A stretch of 64,000 nt of DNA from assembly GCF_002242805.1 (NCBI RefSeq), contig NZ_MCGQ01000014.1, forward strand, positions 1-64,000, written 5' to 3'. This DNA comes from Streptomyces diastatochromogenes (lineage in GTDB: Bacteria; Actinomycetota; Actinomycetes; Streptomycetales; Streptomycetaceae). The notes under the pieces were generated by a model that was not told the DNA's origin, ran no database searches, and saw only the letters and a program-made list of their open reading frames with translations. This document shows, piece after piece, positions 7,877-16,014 of this stretch; within the stretch, counting starts at the first letter, position 1, and each line of letters opens with the position of its first letter. Made by a program: the position numbers and the translations under genes.

Positions 7877-8491
7877 ATGACGTCGCAGGCCGCGGACGGA
7901 CCGGAGACGGTCACCGCCTCGAGCCGCTCCAAGATCACGCCCGAGCGTGAGCGGGAGTTCTTCGACGCCGTGCTGGAACAGATCCGGGAGTGCGGCTACG
8001 ACTCCGTGACCATGGAGGGCGTCGCCGCCAGCACCCGGTGCAGCAAGTCCACGCTCTACCGGCAGTGGAAGACCAAGCCGCAGTTCGTCGCGGCCGCGCT
8101 GCGCGCCAACCGCAAGGTGCGCTTCGCCGGCATCGACACCGGCACGCTCGCCGAGGACCTGCGCCAGGCGGCGCGGGCGGCGGGCGACTGGTCCAACAAG
8201 GACGCCCGGCTCATGCAGGCGCTCGGCCACGCGGTCACCGGCGACCACGAACTGGCACAGGCGCTGCGCGAGGCGCTCATCCAGCCCGAGATCGCCGCGC
8301 TCCAGAAAATGCTGGTCCGGGGTGTGGAACGGGGTGAGGTGCCCGCCGGCCACCCCGCTCTGGAGTACATCCCGGCCATGATGTTCGGCGTTCTGCGCGT
8401 ACGCCCGGTGCTGAGCGGCGAGTACGCCGACGCCGACTATCTCGTCCGGTTCGTGGACTCCACCGTGCTGCCCGCACTCGGGCTGACCTAG
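7877..8491 (+). CDS. TetR/AcrR-family transcriptional regulator
   Basis: The 204-residue protein starts at ATG 7877, nine bases after GAGGAG. The N-terminal 70 residues form the TetR DNA-binding domain: FFDAVLEQIRECGYDSVTMEGVAA, then the recognition helix region CSKSTLYRQWKTKPQFVAAAL. The C-terminal ligand-binding part (about 80-204) belongs to the TetR_C type found with such long first helices; its ligand is unknown. It is divergent from the PAP2-EamA pair. The 16-bp repeat array lies 84 bp upstream of its start, so it most likely represses itself and the pair. A strong hairpin follows the gene. Confidence 0.92.
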   Translation: MTSQAADGPETVTASSRSKITPEREREFFDAVLEQIRECGYDSVTMEGVAASTRCSKSTLYRQWKTKPQFVAAALRANRKVRFAGIDTGTLAEDLRQAARAAGDWSNKDARLMQALGHAVTGDHELAQALREALIQPEIAALQKMLVRGVERGEVPAGHPALEYIPAMMFGVLRVRPVLSGEYADADYLVRFVDSTVLPALGLT

Positions 8492-8572
8492 GACCCAGGC
8501 CGCCGTTCACGGGATGACTGAACGGCGACCTGCCGGCGCCGCACCGTGGGGACGGGGGCGGCGCGCACCCCC

Positions 8573-8617
8573 GGCCGGGTGGGATTCCTCTTGAGCGGAG
8601 GGGAATCCCACCCGGCC
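8573..8617. terminator. Bidirectional terminator hairpin
   Basis: GGCCGGGTGGGATTCC (8573-8588) pairs perfectly with GGAATCCCACCCGGCC (8602-8617), a 16-bp stem with a 13-nt loop, between the convergent TetR and DUF2510 genes. Confidence 0.85.
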
Positions 8618-8651
8618 GACTCATGTCCCCGGGTGACCTCGGACGGCGGCC

Positions 8652-9650
8652 TCAGACGTTCTGGCCGTTCCCGCCGCCGGACGAGACCTTGATGCCCTTG
8701 ACGATGTCGTCGATGACGGACACCTTCTGGCCGACGTCCACGCCGAAGCGCACCACGACGATCTGCTTGGTGTCGTTGGGCGAGGGGAAGGCGACCGATT
8801 CGACGTAGCCGTCGGCGCCGTTGGCGGTGACCGCCTTCCAGCGCACCAGGTAGCCCTTCTGCCCGGCCACCGTCACCGCCTCGGAGGCCAGCACCTTGTG
8901 CGAGGTGATGCTGCCGTAGCTGGAGCCGCCGTAGGACTCCTTGGCGTTGGCCGCGATGTCCGCCTTGGCGACCGCCTCGGCCGTCGTGCCTTCCGTGCCG
9001 AGCGCGACGGCCGGCGCCGAGTAGGCGCCGCCCGCGGTGCACGTCTGCTCCTTGTTGCCGGGGCACTTGTAGGAGTCGTCGGACGTGACCTGCGCGCCGA
9101 CGCTGATCGTCTGCCCGGTCCAGCCCGTCGGCACGGGCAGGCTGATCCCGTTCACCGGGTCCGGCACCGTGCCGCCACCCTTGATCTTGGGCGCCGCGGA
9201 CTGCCCCGGGGACGGCGACTCGCCCGGACCGCCGGAGCCGCCCGACCCGCCGCCGGGCCCGCCCTGCCCGCCCTGTCCCTGCTGGGTACCGGCGCGGTCG
9301 CTGCCGGCGCCGCTGCCGTCGTCCTTGGTGAGGGCGTACACGCCGACCCCGATGCTCGCCAGTACCGCGGCCGCCGCCGCGACGGCTATGCCCGTGCGCA
9401 GACCGCGCCGGGGCGCGGCCGGCGGCGGGACGGGATACGTCGGATAGCCCGGGTAGGCGGCCCCGTACGCCGGAGGAGCCGGCTGCGGGCCCCCGGGAAG
9501 CTGCTGTGCCGGGGGACCCCAGGTGGCGGCCGTCCCGGCGGGGCGGGTCTGGTCCGTCCAGGCCTTGCCGTCCCACCAGCGCTCGGTGGGCGGACCGTCA
9601 TTCGTCTGCCCGGGGTCGGGGTACCACCCGGGAGGAGTCACCTGCGTCAT
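8652..9650 (-). CDS. DUF2510 single-pass membrane protein with extracytoplasmic domain
   Basis: The 332-residue protein begins MTQVTPPGWYPDPG, a DUF2510 module ending with RWWDGKAWTDQTRP. A Pro/Gly/Tyr-rich cytosolic linker follows. A single transmembrane helix (about residues 87-110, GIAVAAAAAVLASIGVGVYAL) comes next, then a Gly/Ser-rich spacer and an outer domain of about 175 residues starting near GISLPVPTGW. The outer domain has two cysteines (YKCPGNKEQTC) likely to form a disulfide. This layout is common in Streptomyces proteins of unknown function; the outer domain may sense or bind an envelope ligand, but nothing in the sequence shows which. The start is secure because DUF2510 is normally at the N-terminus. 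Confidence 0.85.
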   Translation of the reverse strand: MTQVTPPGWYPDPGQTNDGPPTERWWDGKAWTDQTRPAGTAATWGPPAQQLPGGPQPAPPAYGAAYPGYPTYPVPPPAAPRRGLRTGIAVAAAAAVLASIGVGVYALTKDDGSGAGSDRAGTQQGQGGQGGPGGGSGGSGGPGESPSPGQSAAPKIKGGGTVPDPVNGISLPVPTGWTGQTISVGAQVTSDDSYKCPGNKEQTCTAGGAYSAPAVALGTEGTTAEAVAKADIAANAKESYGGSSYGSITSHKVLASEAVTVAGQKGYLVRWKAVTANGADGYVESVAFPSPNDTKQIVVVRFGVDVGQKVSVIDDIVKGIKVSSGGGNGQNV

Positions 9651-9768
9651 GACTCCACCGTATGAGGCGTCGGTGAAAGCCGGATGAGAGGATCAGCCGC
9701 CAATTCCTCGGACGTGGGCTTTCTCACGCCTCATTCGCGTCGCGCCTCACCTCGCGTCTCACTCGACC

Positions 9769-10920
9769 TCACGCCTCCACCACCAACCGCACCGGCCCGC
9801 CTCGTGGAGCCGGTGGCAGGCGCAGGCCCTCGCGCCCCGGGGTCACCGAGCCCAGCACGCTCGGGTGTCGGGCGCCTGTGCTGCGTGGGTCGGTGCCGGG
9901 GAGGCCGTGGGCGGTGAGGAAACCGAGGACCGCGAAGGCGTACGCCTCCTTCGCGGCGGCAGGCAGGCCCAGCTCGTCCGAGGTGCGTACGGCGGTCCTC
10001 GGGAGCAGGTCCCGGATGTGGGACATGAGCACCGGGTTGCGGGTGCCCCCGCCGGAGGCGATCACCTCCGTGGCGCCGACGGACCGTGCCGCGTCGGCGA
10101 CCGTCCGGGCCGTCAGCAGGGTGAGCGTCGCCAGCGTGTCCTCCGCGGACAGGTCGTCCGCCCCGGACCCCCGCAGGTACCCCGAGTGGAACAGCTCCTT
10201 GCCGGTCGTCTTGGGCGGCGCCAGCGTGTAGTACGGCTCCGCGAGCAGCCGGTCCAGCAACGGCCGGTGCACCCGGCCCCGCGCGGCCAGCGCCCCGTCG
10301 GCGTCGTAGGCCAGGCGCCCGCCGCTGAACTCCCTGGCCGCCGCGTCGAGCAGCGCGCAGCCCGGCCCGGTGTCGAAGGCGGTGCCGTCCGGCGCGGTCA
10401 GGTTGGCGATGCCGCCGATGTTCAGCGCGACCGGCGTGCCCGGCCTGCCCCGCAGCCACAGCAGGTCGACCAGGCTCACCAGGGGTGCGCCCTGGCCTCC
10501 GGCGGCGACGTCCCGGGCGCGGAAGTCGGCGACCACCGGCAGCCCCGTCGCCTCGGCGATCCACGCCGGCTGCCCCAGCTGGAGCGTGCCGTGCACCCGG
10601 TCGCCGTCCACCCAGTGGTAGACGGTCTGTCCGTGCGAGGCCACCAACTCGCCACGCCCACCGCACAGTTCACGGTCCGCCCGGACCGCCGCCGCGGCGA
10701 ACGCCTGCCCGATCCGGGTGTCGAGCCGGCACACCTCGGCGAGCGCGACGGCGGCCGGCGGCAGCGCCGTGGCGAGCGCTTCGCGCAGCCCGCCCTCGTA
10801 CGGTGTGCTCACCATCCCCAGCGGCTTCAACGCCAGCGTGTCGCCGTCCAGCCACAGGTCCGCAGCCGCCGCGTCGACCGCGTCGTACGACGTCCCCGAC
10901 ATCAGTCCGATCACCCGCAT
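9769..10920 (-). CDS. anmK: Anhydro-N-acetylmuramic acid kinase AnmK
   Basis: The 383-residue enzyme phosphorylates and opens 1,6-anhydro-MurNAc to MurNAc-6-phosphate during peptidoglycan recycling in the cytosol. It starts MRVIGLMSGTSYDAVDAA, the family signature. Other ASKHA-fold motifs are SHGQTVYHW, NIGGIANLT, FDTGPGCALLD and ASGGGTRNPVLM (nucleotide-binding loop). Length matches the family, though the last 15-20 residues past PLGSV-like VLGSVTPGREGLRLP are less conserved. It starts only 3 nt after the stop of the upstream MFS gene, so the two are one operon. The partner etherase MurQ is not in this window. Confidence 0.93.
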   Translation of the reverse strand: MRVIGLMSGTSYDAVDAAAADLWLDGDTLALKPLGMVSTPYEGGLREALATALPPAAVALAEVCRLDTRIGQAFAAAAVRADRELCGGRGELVASHGQTVYHWVDGDRVHGTLQLGQPAWIAEATGLPVVADFRARDVAAGGQGAPLVSLVDLLWLRGRPGTPVALNIGGIANLTAPDGTAFDTGPGCALLDAAAREFSGGRLAYDADGALAARGRVHRPLLDRLLAEPYYTLAPPKTTGKELFHSGYLRGSGADDLSAEDTLATLTLLTARTVADAARSVGATEVIASGGGTRNPVLMSHIRDLLPRTAVRTSDELGLPAAAKEAYAFAVLGFLTAHGLPGTDPRSTGARHPSVLGSVTPGREGLRLPPAPRGGPVRLVVEA

Positions 10921-10923
10921 GGC

Positions 10924-12285
10924 TCAACTCGCCTTCCTCAAGGTCGGTTTCAAGAGCGCCAGCGCGCTCACCGCACACGCCCCCGCCGCGTAGTACGCGG
11001 GCACGTCCACGTCCCCGGTCCGGCGTACGGCCTCCGTGATGATCAGTCCCGCGCACCCGGAGAACACCGCGTTCGCCAGGGAGTAGGCCAGCCCGAGGCC
11101 CGTCCAGCGCACCCGTGCCGGGAACATCTCGGAGAGCAGCGCGGGTCCGGGACCGGCCATCAGCCCCACCACGGCGCCCGCGGCACACGTGGCCAGGGCC
11201 TTGGCCACGGCCGAAGTCCCCTCGCTCTGCAGCAGGTTGAACAACGGCACCGCCAGCCCGGCCACCAGCACCGCACCCGTGAGCATCACCGGCCGCCGCC
11301 CGACCCGGTCGCTGAGCAGCCCCGCCGGGAGGATCGCCACGGCGAACCCGACGTTGGCCGGAACGGTGGCGAGCAGTGCCTGCCGGAGGTCGGTGTGCAG
11401 CGAGGCCTGGAGGTACGAGGGCAGGACGACGAGAAAGGTGTATCCGGCCGCCGACCAGCCCATGACCCGCCCGGCGCCCAGCAGCACCGCCGACGCGACG
11501 ACCCCGGCGCCGCCCGGGCCGGCACCCGCCCGCTTCCGCTCCCGGAACTCCGGCGTCTCCTCCAGCCCGACCCGCAGCCACAGCGCCACCAGCCCCAGCG
11601 GCAAGGCCAGGAGAAACGGCAACCGCCAACCCCAGCCGACGAGTTGGGCCTCGCCGAGCATCGTGGCCGTGGCCGCCGCGACGCCCGCACCGCCCAGCAG
11701 GCCCAGCGCCACCGTGAACGACTGCCACGCGCCGTACAGTCCACGGCGGCCCGGCGGGGCGAACTCCGTCATCAGCGCCACGGAACCGCCGAACTCACCT
11801 CCTGCCGAGAGTCCCTGAAGCACCCTCAGAAACGTCAGCAGCCACGGCGCCAGAGCACCCGCCGTCGCGTACGTCGGCAGCACCCCGATCAGCGTCGTCG
11901 CCGCCGTCATCAGCGAGACCACCCCGATCAGCACCGGCCGCCGCCCGATCCGGTCGCCCAGCCTGCCGAACAGGGCCGCCCCCAGGGGCCGGAAGAAGAA
12001 CGCCAGCGCGAAGGAGACGTACGTGCGCACCAGTCCCTCGGCCGGACTCCCGCCCATCGGGGTGAAGAACCGCTCGGCGAGGACCGTCGCCAGATAGCCG
12101 TAGACGCCGAACTCGTACCACTCGACGAGATTGCCCACCGACCCCGCCGCCACCGCCCGCACCGTCGGCGCACGGGCGGCCGTACCGCCGCGACCCCCAC
12201 GATCGCCGCTGTCCCCGCTATCCCCGCGATCCCCGCGGTCCTCCCGATCCCCGTGATCTCCGGGGGGTTCGAAAATCAGCTTCAT
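10924..12285 (-). CDS. MFS metabolite:H+ symporter-family transporter with repetitive N-terminal tail
   Basis: This 453-residue, twelve-helix protein is read from ATG 12285 (MKLIFEPPGD). Family marks are GNLVEWYEFGVYGYLA in helix 1, GRLGDRIGRRPVLIG in loop 2-3 and GGEFGGSVALMTEF in helix 5, all typical of the MHS branch that carries organic acids and osmolytes. The first 35 residues are a low-complexity Asp/Gly/Arg repeat (GDRGDSGDSGDRGGRGG) that is not part of the fold. The anmK gene follows after 3 nt. The coupling raises the possibility that it moves a cell-wall sugar or peptide fragment, but family membership does not predict that. The start is uncertain because only weak Shine-Dalgarno sequence precedes it. 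Confidence 0.85.
   Translation of the reverse strand: MKLIFEPPGDHGDREDRGDRGDSGDSGDRGGRGGTAARAPTVRAVAAGSVGNLVEWYEFGVYGYLATVLAERFFTPMGGSPAEGLVRTYVSFALAFFFRPLGAALFGRLGDRIGRRPVLIGVVSLMTAATTLIGVLPTYATAGALAPWLLTFLRVLQGLSAGGEFGGSVALMTEFAPPGRRGLYGAWQSFTVALGLLGGAGVAAATATMLGEAQLVGWGWRLPFLLALPLGLVALWLRVGLEETPEFRERKRAGAGPGGAGVVASAVLLGAGRVMGWSAAGYTFLVVLPSYLQASLHTDLRQALLATVPANVGFAVAILPAGLLSDRVGRRPVMLTGAVLVAGLAVPLFNLLQSEGTSAVAKALATCAAGAVVGLMAGPGPALLSEMFPARVRWTGLGLAYSLANAVFSGCAGLIITEAVRRTGDVDVPAYYAAGACAVSALALLKPTLRKAS
12180..12260 (-). repeat. Short tandem repeats at MFS N-terminus
   Basis: About seven imperfect 9-bp units of the form CCCCGCGAT/CCCCGCTAT lie here. They encode Gly-Asp-Arg/Ser triplets ahead of the first membrane helix of the MFS protein. 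Confidence 0.6.
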
Positions 12286-12466
12286 TCCAGGCCCTGTTGA
12301 CGGTTCGTCGGCTGTACAGCGGCTGGTCGGGCGGCATGCGCGTCGCCCGGTCGCCTCTTCGTTCACCCGGCGGGGCAACACCTGCCCCGACCGGCCACCA
12401 CACATCCCATCGGACGGCTACGCTCGTGGTCTGTACGTCATTCGGGCGACCTGGGGAGGTAACGGG

Positions 12467-15151
12467 ATGACGGAGGGACGGTCGTCGGCGGCCGCCGCGG
12501 CTTCCCTGTGGGAGCGGGACGCGGAGATCGCCACCGTCACGCGGACGCTCGACGGCCTGCGTGCCGATCAGTCGTCCGCGGGCAGCCTGCTGGTCTTCCG
12601 AGGCGAGGCCGGACTCGGCAAGACCGCGCTGCTCACCGAGACGCGCCGCATCGCCGAGCGCCGCGGCTGCACGGTGTGGTCCGCCCGCGGCGGCGAGACC
12701 CTGAAGTCCGTGCCGTTCAACGTGGTACGGCAGCTGCTGCAGCCGGCGCTGGTCTCCCTGCTGCCGGAGGAGGCCCGCGAGTACCTCGGCGACTGGTACG
12801 ACATCGCCGGCCCCGCCCTCGGGATAGTCGACCCGGGAGAGGGCAGCGTCGACCCGCAGTACGTCTGCGACGGACTCGTCGCGGCCGTGCGCCGGCTCGC
12901 CCGCCGTGAGTGGCCGCTGGTGCTGATCATCGACGACGCACACTGGGCCGACCAGGAGACCCTGCGCTGGCTCGCCGCGTTCGCCGAACGCCTGGACGAC
13001 CTGTCCGTGCTGGTCGTGGTCGCCCGCCGCCCCGGCGAGGTGAGCGGCGAGAGCGCCCGCCACCTCGAAGCGATCGCCGCCGCCGCGGGCCGTCCCGTCA
13101 ACAACCTCAGCGCCCTCACCCCGGAGGCCACCGCCGGACTCACCCGCGCCACCGTCGGCCGCCATGCCGACGACCCGTTCTGCCGCGAGGTCTGGGCCGT
13201 CACCGGCGGCAATCCGTACGACACCGTCGAACTCCTCGCCAAGGTGCTGGACAGCGAGGTCCAGCCGGTCGAGTCCCGGGCCGGCGAACTGCGCGCCCTG
13301 AACCGCGCCGCCCGGGGCGGCGGCCTGGTCGACCGGCTCAACGGACTCGGCATCGACGCCACCCAGTTCGCCTGGGCCGCCGCCATCCTCGGCACCGGCA
13401 TCTCCGTCGACCTCGTGGCACAGCTCGCCTCCATGAGCACCGAGGTCGCCGAGCGCTGCGCCGAACTGCTGCGCACCGCCCGCATCCTCACCGAACCCGA
13501 CCCGGTGGCGGGCACCGAGACCGAGGCCGGCGAGCTGGAGTTCGTCCACCCGCTGATCGCCTCCGCCGTCTACAACTCCATCCCGCCCGCCGTGTGCACC
13601 GCCATGCACGGCGTCGCCGCGCAGATCCTCACCGAGACGGGACACGGCGCCGCCGAGGCCTCCCGGCACCTGCTGAAGGTGCACCCGGACGACGACGAGG
13701 AACTCGTCGAGCAGCTGCGCGAGGCGGCCCGCGAACACCTGGCCGTCGGCGCGCCCGACGCGGCCCGCCGCTGCCTGGAGCGCGCTCTCGAGGAGCCGCC
13801 GCGCCCCGAGGTCCACGCGCACGTGCTCCTCGAACTGGGCCACGCCACCCTGCTGACCGCACCCTCCGTCACCATCGAGCACCTGCAGTCCGCGCTCGCC
13901 ATGCCCGGCCTCGACGGCGGCCAGCGGGTCGACGCCGTGGTCCGGCTCTCCCAGGCGCTGCTCCACAACGACCAGCTGGAGGAGGCCGTCCGCACGGTCG
14001 AGGCCGAGGCCGCCCGGCACGGCGCGGGCCCGGTCAAGCTGCGGCTGCAGGCCGTGCAGTTCATGTGGGAGGGCATCCACGGCGAGACCGTCTCCCAGGA
14101 ACGCTCCCGGCGCCTGGCCGAACTGGCCGGCACCTGCACCGGCCGGGACAACTCCGAGCGCGCCCTGCTGATCCTGCGCGGCTTCGACGCGATGACCCAC
14201 GGCGAGAACGCGGAGGAGGTCCTCCAGCTGTGCGACCGCGCCCTCGTCAACGGCCGCCTCGCACCCGGCCTCGGCTGGACCGACGGCGAGTGGGGCATCG
14301 AACTGCTGATGATGCTCGGCAGCGCGTACGCCTACGCCGACCGGCTCGACCGCGCCGAGAGCCTCTTCGCCGAGGCCCTGCGCGCCTACACCGGCGCCGG
14401 CTGGCGCGGCGGCCACCTCTCCCTGGCCAACGCCTTCCTCGGCCTCGCCTACCGCAGACAGGGCCGGCTGCGCGACGCCGAGACCACGCTGCGCGAGGCG
14501 CTGAACCTGGCCGAGCGCGTCGGCCGCGGCCTGCCGCTCTACTGGTCGTCGACCTGCGGACTCGTCGACACCCTGCTGGCCCGCGGCCATGTCGAGGAGG
14601 CCTGGTCGATCGCCGAGCAGTACGGCTTCGCCCCGCCCTACCCGTCCACGATCGTGCTGCCCGACATCCGCTCCGTGCGCGGCCGGCTGCTGCTCGCGGT
14701 GGGCCGCACCGAGGAGGGGATCAACGAACTGGAGGCCGCCGAGAAGACCGCCGCCTCCCGCGGCGGCCACAACCCCGTCCTCGCACCCTGGTCCATCGAC
14801 CTCGCCAAGGCCCTCGCCACGCAGGACCCCGCCCGGGCCACCCAGCTCGCCGCGGACGCCCGCCGGCAGGCCGAGCGGTTCGGCACGGACACCGCCATCG
14901 GCGAGGCCCTGCGCTGCGCAGCCGCCCTGGAGACCGGCCAGCGCGCGGTCCGGCTCGCCGCCCAGGCCGTCGCCTATCTGGAGGCCTCACCCTGCCAGTA
15001 CGAGCACGCGGCGGCCCGGGTCGAGTACGGCATCGCCATCCGCTCGGTCGCGGAACTCAACCGGGGCCTGGCGCTCGCCCGTTCGATCGGGGCGGACGGA
15101 CTGGCGGCGCAGGCGCGGGAGGTGCTGGAGACGGGGCGGGGGCTGCGCTAG
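12467..15151 (+). CDS. LAL-type AAA ATPase/TPR regulator lacking the C-terminal LuxR HTH
   Basis: The 894-residue protein starts at ATG 12467 behind GGGGAGG. The N-terminal AAA domain has Walker A GEAGLGKT (residues 46-53) and Walker B LVLIIDDAHWAD (near 151). The winged-helix/arm region and a long TPR-like helical array (about 370-890) follow, as in MalT/LAL regulators. Those regulators normally end in a roughly 60-residue LuxR HTH. Here the protein stops at EVLETGRGLR directly after the TPR part, and the next base pairs already belong to the convergent SDR gene, so no HTH is present in any frame. It may therefore act through protein contacts or an HTH partner. The gene is divergent from the MFS-anmK operon. 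Confidence 0.85.
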   Translation: MTEGRSSAAAAASLWERDAEIATVTRTLDGLRADQSSAGSLLVFRGEAGLGKTALLTETRRIAERRGCTVWSARGGETLKSVPFNVVRQLLQPALVSLLPEEAREYLGDWYDIAGPALGIVDPGEGSVDPQYVCDGLVAAVRRLARREWPLVLIIDDAHWADQETLRWLAAFAERLDDLSVLVVVARRPGEVSGESARHLEAIAAAAGRPVNNLSALTPEATAGLTRATVGRHADDPFCREVWAVTGGNPYDTVELLAKVLDSEVQPVESRAGELRALNRAARGGGLVDRLNGLGIDATQFAWAAAILGTGISVDLVAQLASMSTEVAERCAELLRTARILTEPDPVAGTETEAGELEFVHPLIASAVYNSIPPAVCTAMHGVAAQILTETGHGAAEASRHLLKVHPDDDEELVEQLREAAREHLAVGAPDAARRCLERALEEPPRPEVHAHVLLELGHATLLTAPSVTIEHLQSALAMPGLDGGQRVDAVVRLSQALLHNDQLEEAVRTVEAEAARHGAGPVKLRLQAVQFMWEGIHGETVSQERSRRLAELAGTCTGRDNSERALLILRGFDAMTHGENAEEVLQLCDRALVNGRLAPGLGWTDGEWGIELLMMLGSAYAYADRLDRAESLFAEALRAYTGAGWRGGHLSLANAFLGLAYRRQGRLRDAETTLREALNLAERVGRGLPLYWSSTCGLVDTLLARGHVEEAWSIAEQYGFAPPYPSTIVLPDIRSVRGRLLLAVGRTEEGINELEAAEKTAASRGGHNPVLAPWSIDLAKALATQDPARATQLAADARRQAERFGTDTAIGEALRCAAALETGQRAVRLAAQAVAYLEASPCQYEHAAARVEYGIAIRSVAELNRGLALARSIGADGLAAQAREVLETGRGLR

Positions 15152-15152
15152 G

Positions 15153-15944
15153 TCAGACGGCCAGCAGCTGGTCGGTGACCGCCGCCAGCCGCTTCCGCAC
15201 CTCGCGGTCGTACGCCGCCTCGTGCGCGCGTGCCGGGCTCGTGCCGTCGAAGTAGCGGCCCGTGCCCAGGTCCTGGGTGGCCAGGGCCAGCACGCCCGGC
15301 GCGCCGTCGGCGACCGTGTTCCAGGGCGTCACGCCCGCGTCGCGCACCATCGTCGTGTCCATGTAGGTCGCCGGGTGCAGCACGTTGACGGACACCCCGG
15401 TGCCGGCCAGCTCCTCGGCGAGCGTGAAGGTGTGCGCGGCGAGGGCGAACTTGCTGCGGCAGTACGCCGACACGCCGTTGTAGCCGCGGGTCAGTTCCGG
15501 GTCGGCGAAGTCCAGCGGCTCCTGGCCGACCGAGCCGACGTTCACGATCCGGGCGGGCGGGTCGGCCCGCAGGACCGGCAGCAGGGCGCGGGTCAGTGCC
15601 ACCGGCGCCAGATAGTTCACCGCGAGCCGCAGCTCGTGCCCGTCGGCGCTCAGCTCGCGCCCGGAGCCGCTCGAACCGCTGCCGACGCCCGCGTTGTTGA
15701 CCAGCACGTCCAGCTCGGGATGTGCCTGGGCGACCCGGGCGCCCAGCTCGCGGACCTCGGCGAGCGAGGCCAGGTCGGCGACGAACCCCTCCGCCCGGCC
15801 CTCGGTGCGCAGCTCCGCGACCAGCTGCTCGGTGCGCGCCCGGTCGCGGCCGTGGGCGAGGACGAGATGGCCGTCCCGGACCAGTTCGAAGGCGATGTAC
15901 CGGCCGAGCCCGGAGGTGGCGCCCGTGATCAGAACAGTCGACAT
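15153..15944 (-). CDS. Short-chain dehydrogenase/reductase
   Basis: The 263-residue enzyme has the classical SDR marks: TGATSGLG (NAD(P) loop, residues 7-14), the DL at the adenine pocket (FVADLAS), NNAG, the catalytic Ser in NVGSVGQ and YCRSK (Tyr-x3-Lys). It reads in the pca direction and starts 70 bp after the stop of pcaL, so it may be the last gene of that transcript, although a weak CTGCCG/CGGCAG hairpin lies in the gap. The substrate is unknown. Its 3' end meets the LAL gene with only one base between the stop codons. Confidence 0.88.
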   Translation of the reverse strand: MSTVLITGATSGLGRYIAFELVRDGHLVLAHGRDRARTEQLVAELRTEGRAEGFVADLASLAEVRELGARVAQAHPELDVLVNNAGVGSGSSGSGRELSADGHELRLAVNYLAPVALTRALLPVLRADPPARIVNVGSVGQEPLDFADPELTRGYNGVSAYCRSKFALAAHTFTLAEELAGTGVSVNVLHPATYMDTTMVRDAGVTPWNTVADGAPGVLALATQDLGTGRYFDGTSPARAHEAAYDREVRKRLAAVTDQLLAV

Positions 15945-16014
15945 GCCCCCACCCTAGGCACAGTCCGCCGAAGGGATGGAGGTGCTGCCGAAGCTACGAC
16001 CGGCAGGGTCACCC

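Noticed and set aside
9700..9780. Repeat of CCTCAC/CGCCTC motifs near the anmK end
   Set aside because: It is short simple-sequence similarity, without a regular period.
9865..12300. Plus-strand frame of 811 codons across anmK and the MFS gene
   Set aside because: It is an antisense shadow rich in Arg/Gln/His, without domains, and it spans two recognised genes.
12218..14770. Minus-strand frame of 850 codons across the LAL-type gene
   Set aside because: It is an antisense shadow; the plus-strand protein has Walker motifs and full homology-like structure.
15945..16014. Strong terminator between pcaL and the SDR gene
   Set aside because: Only a 6-bp stem with a long loop (CTGCCG/CGGCAG) is present, too weak to call.
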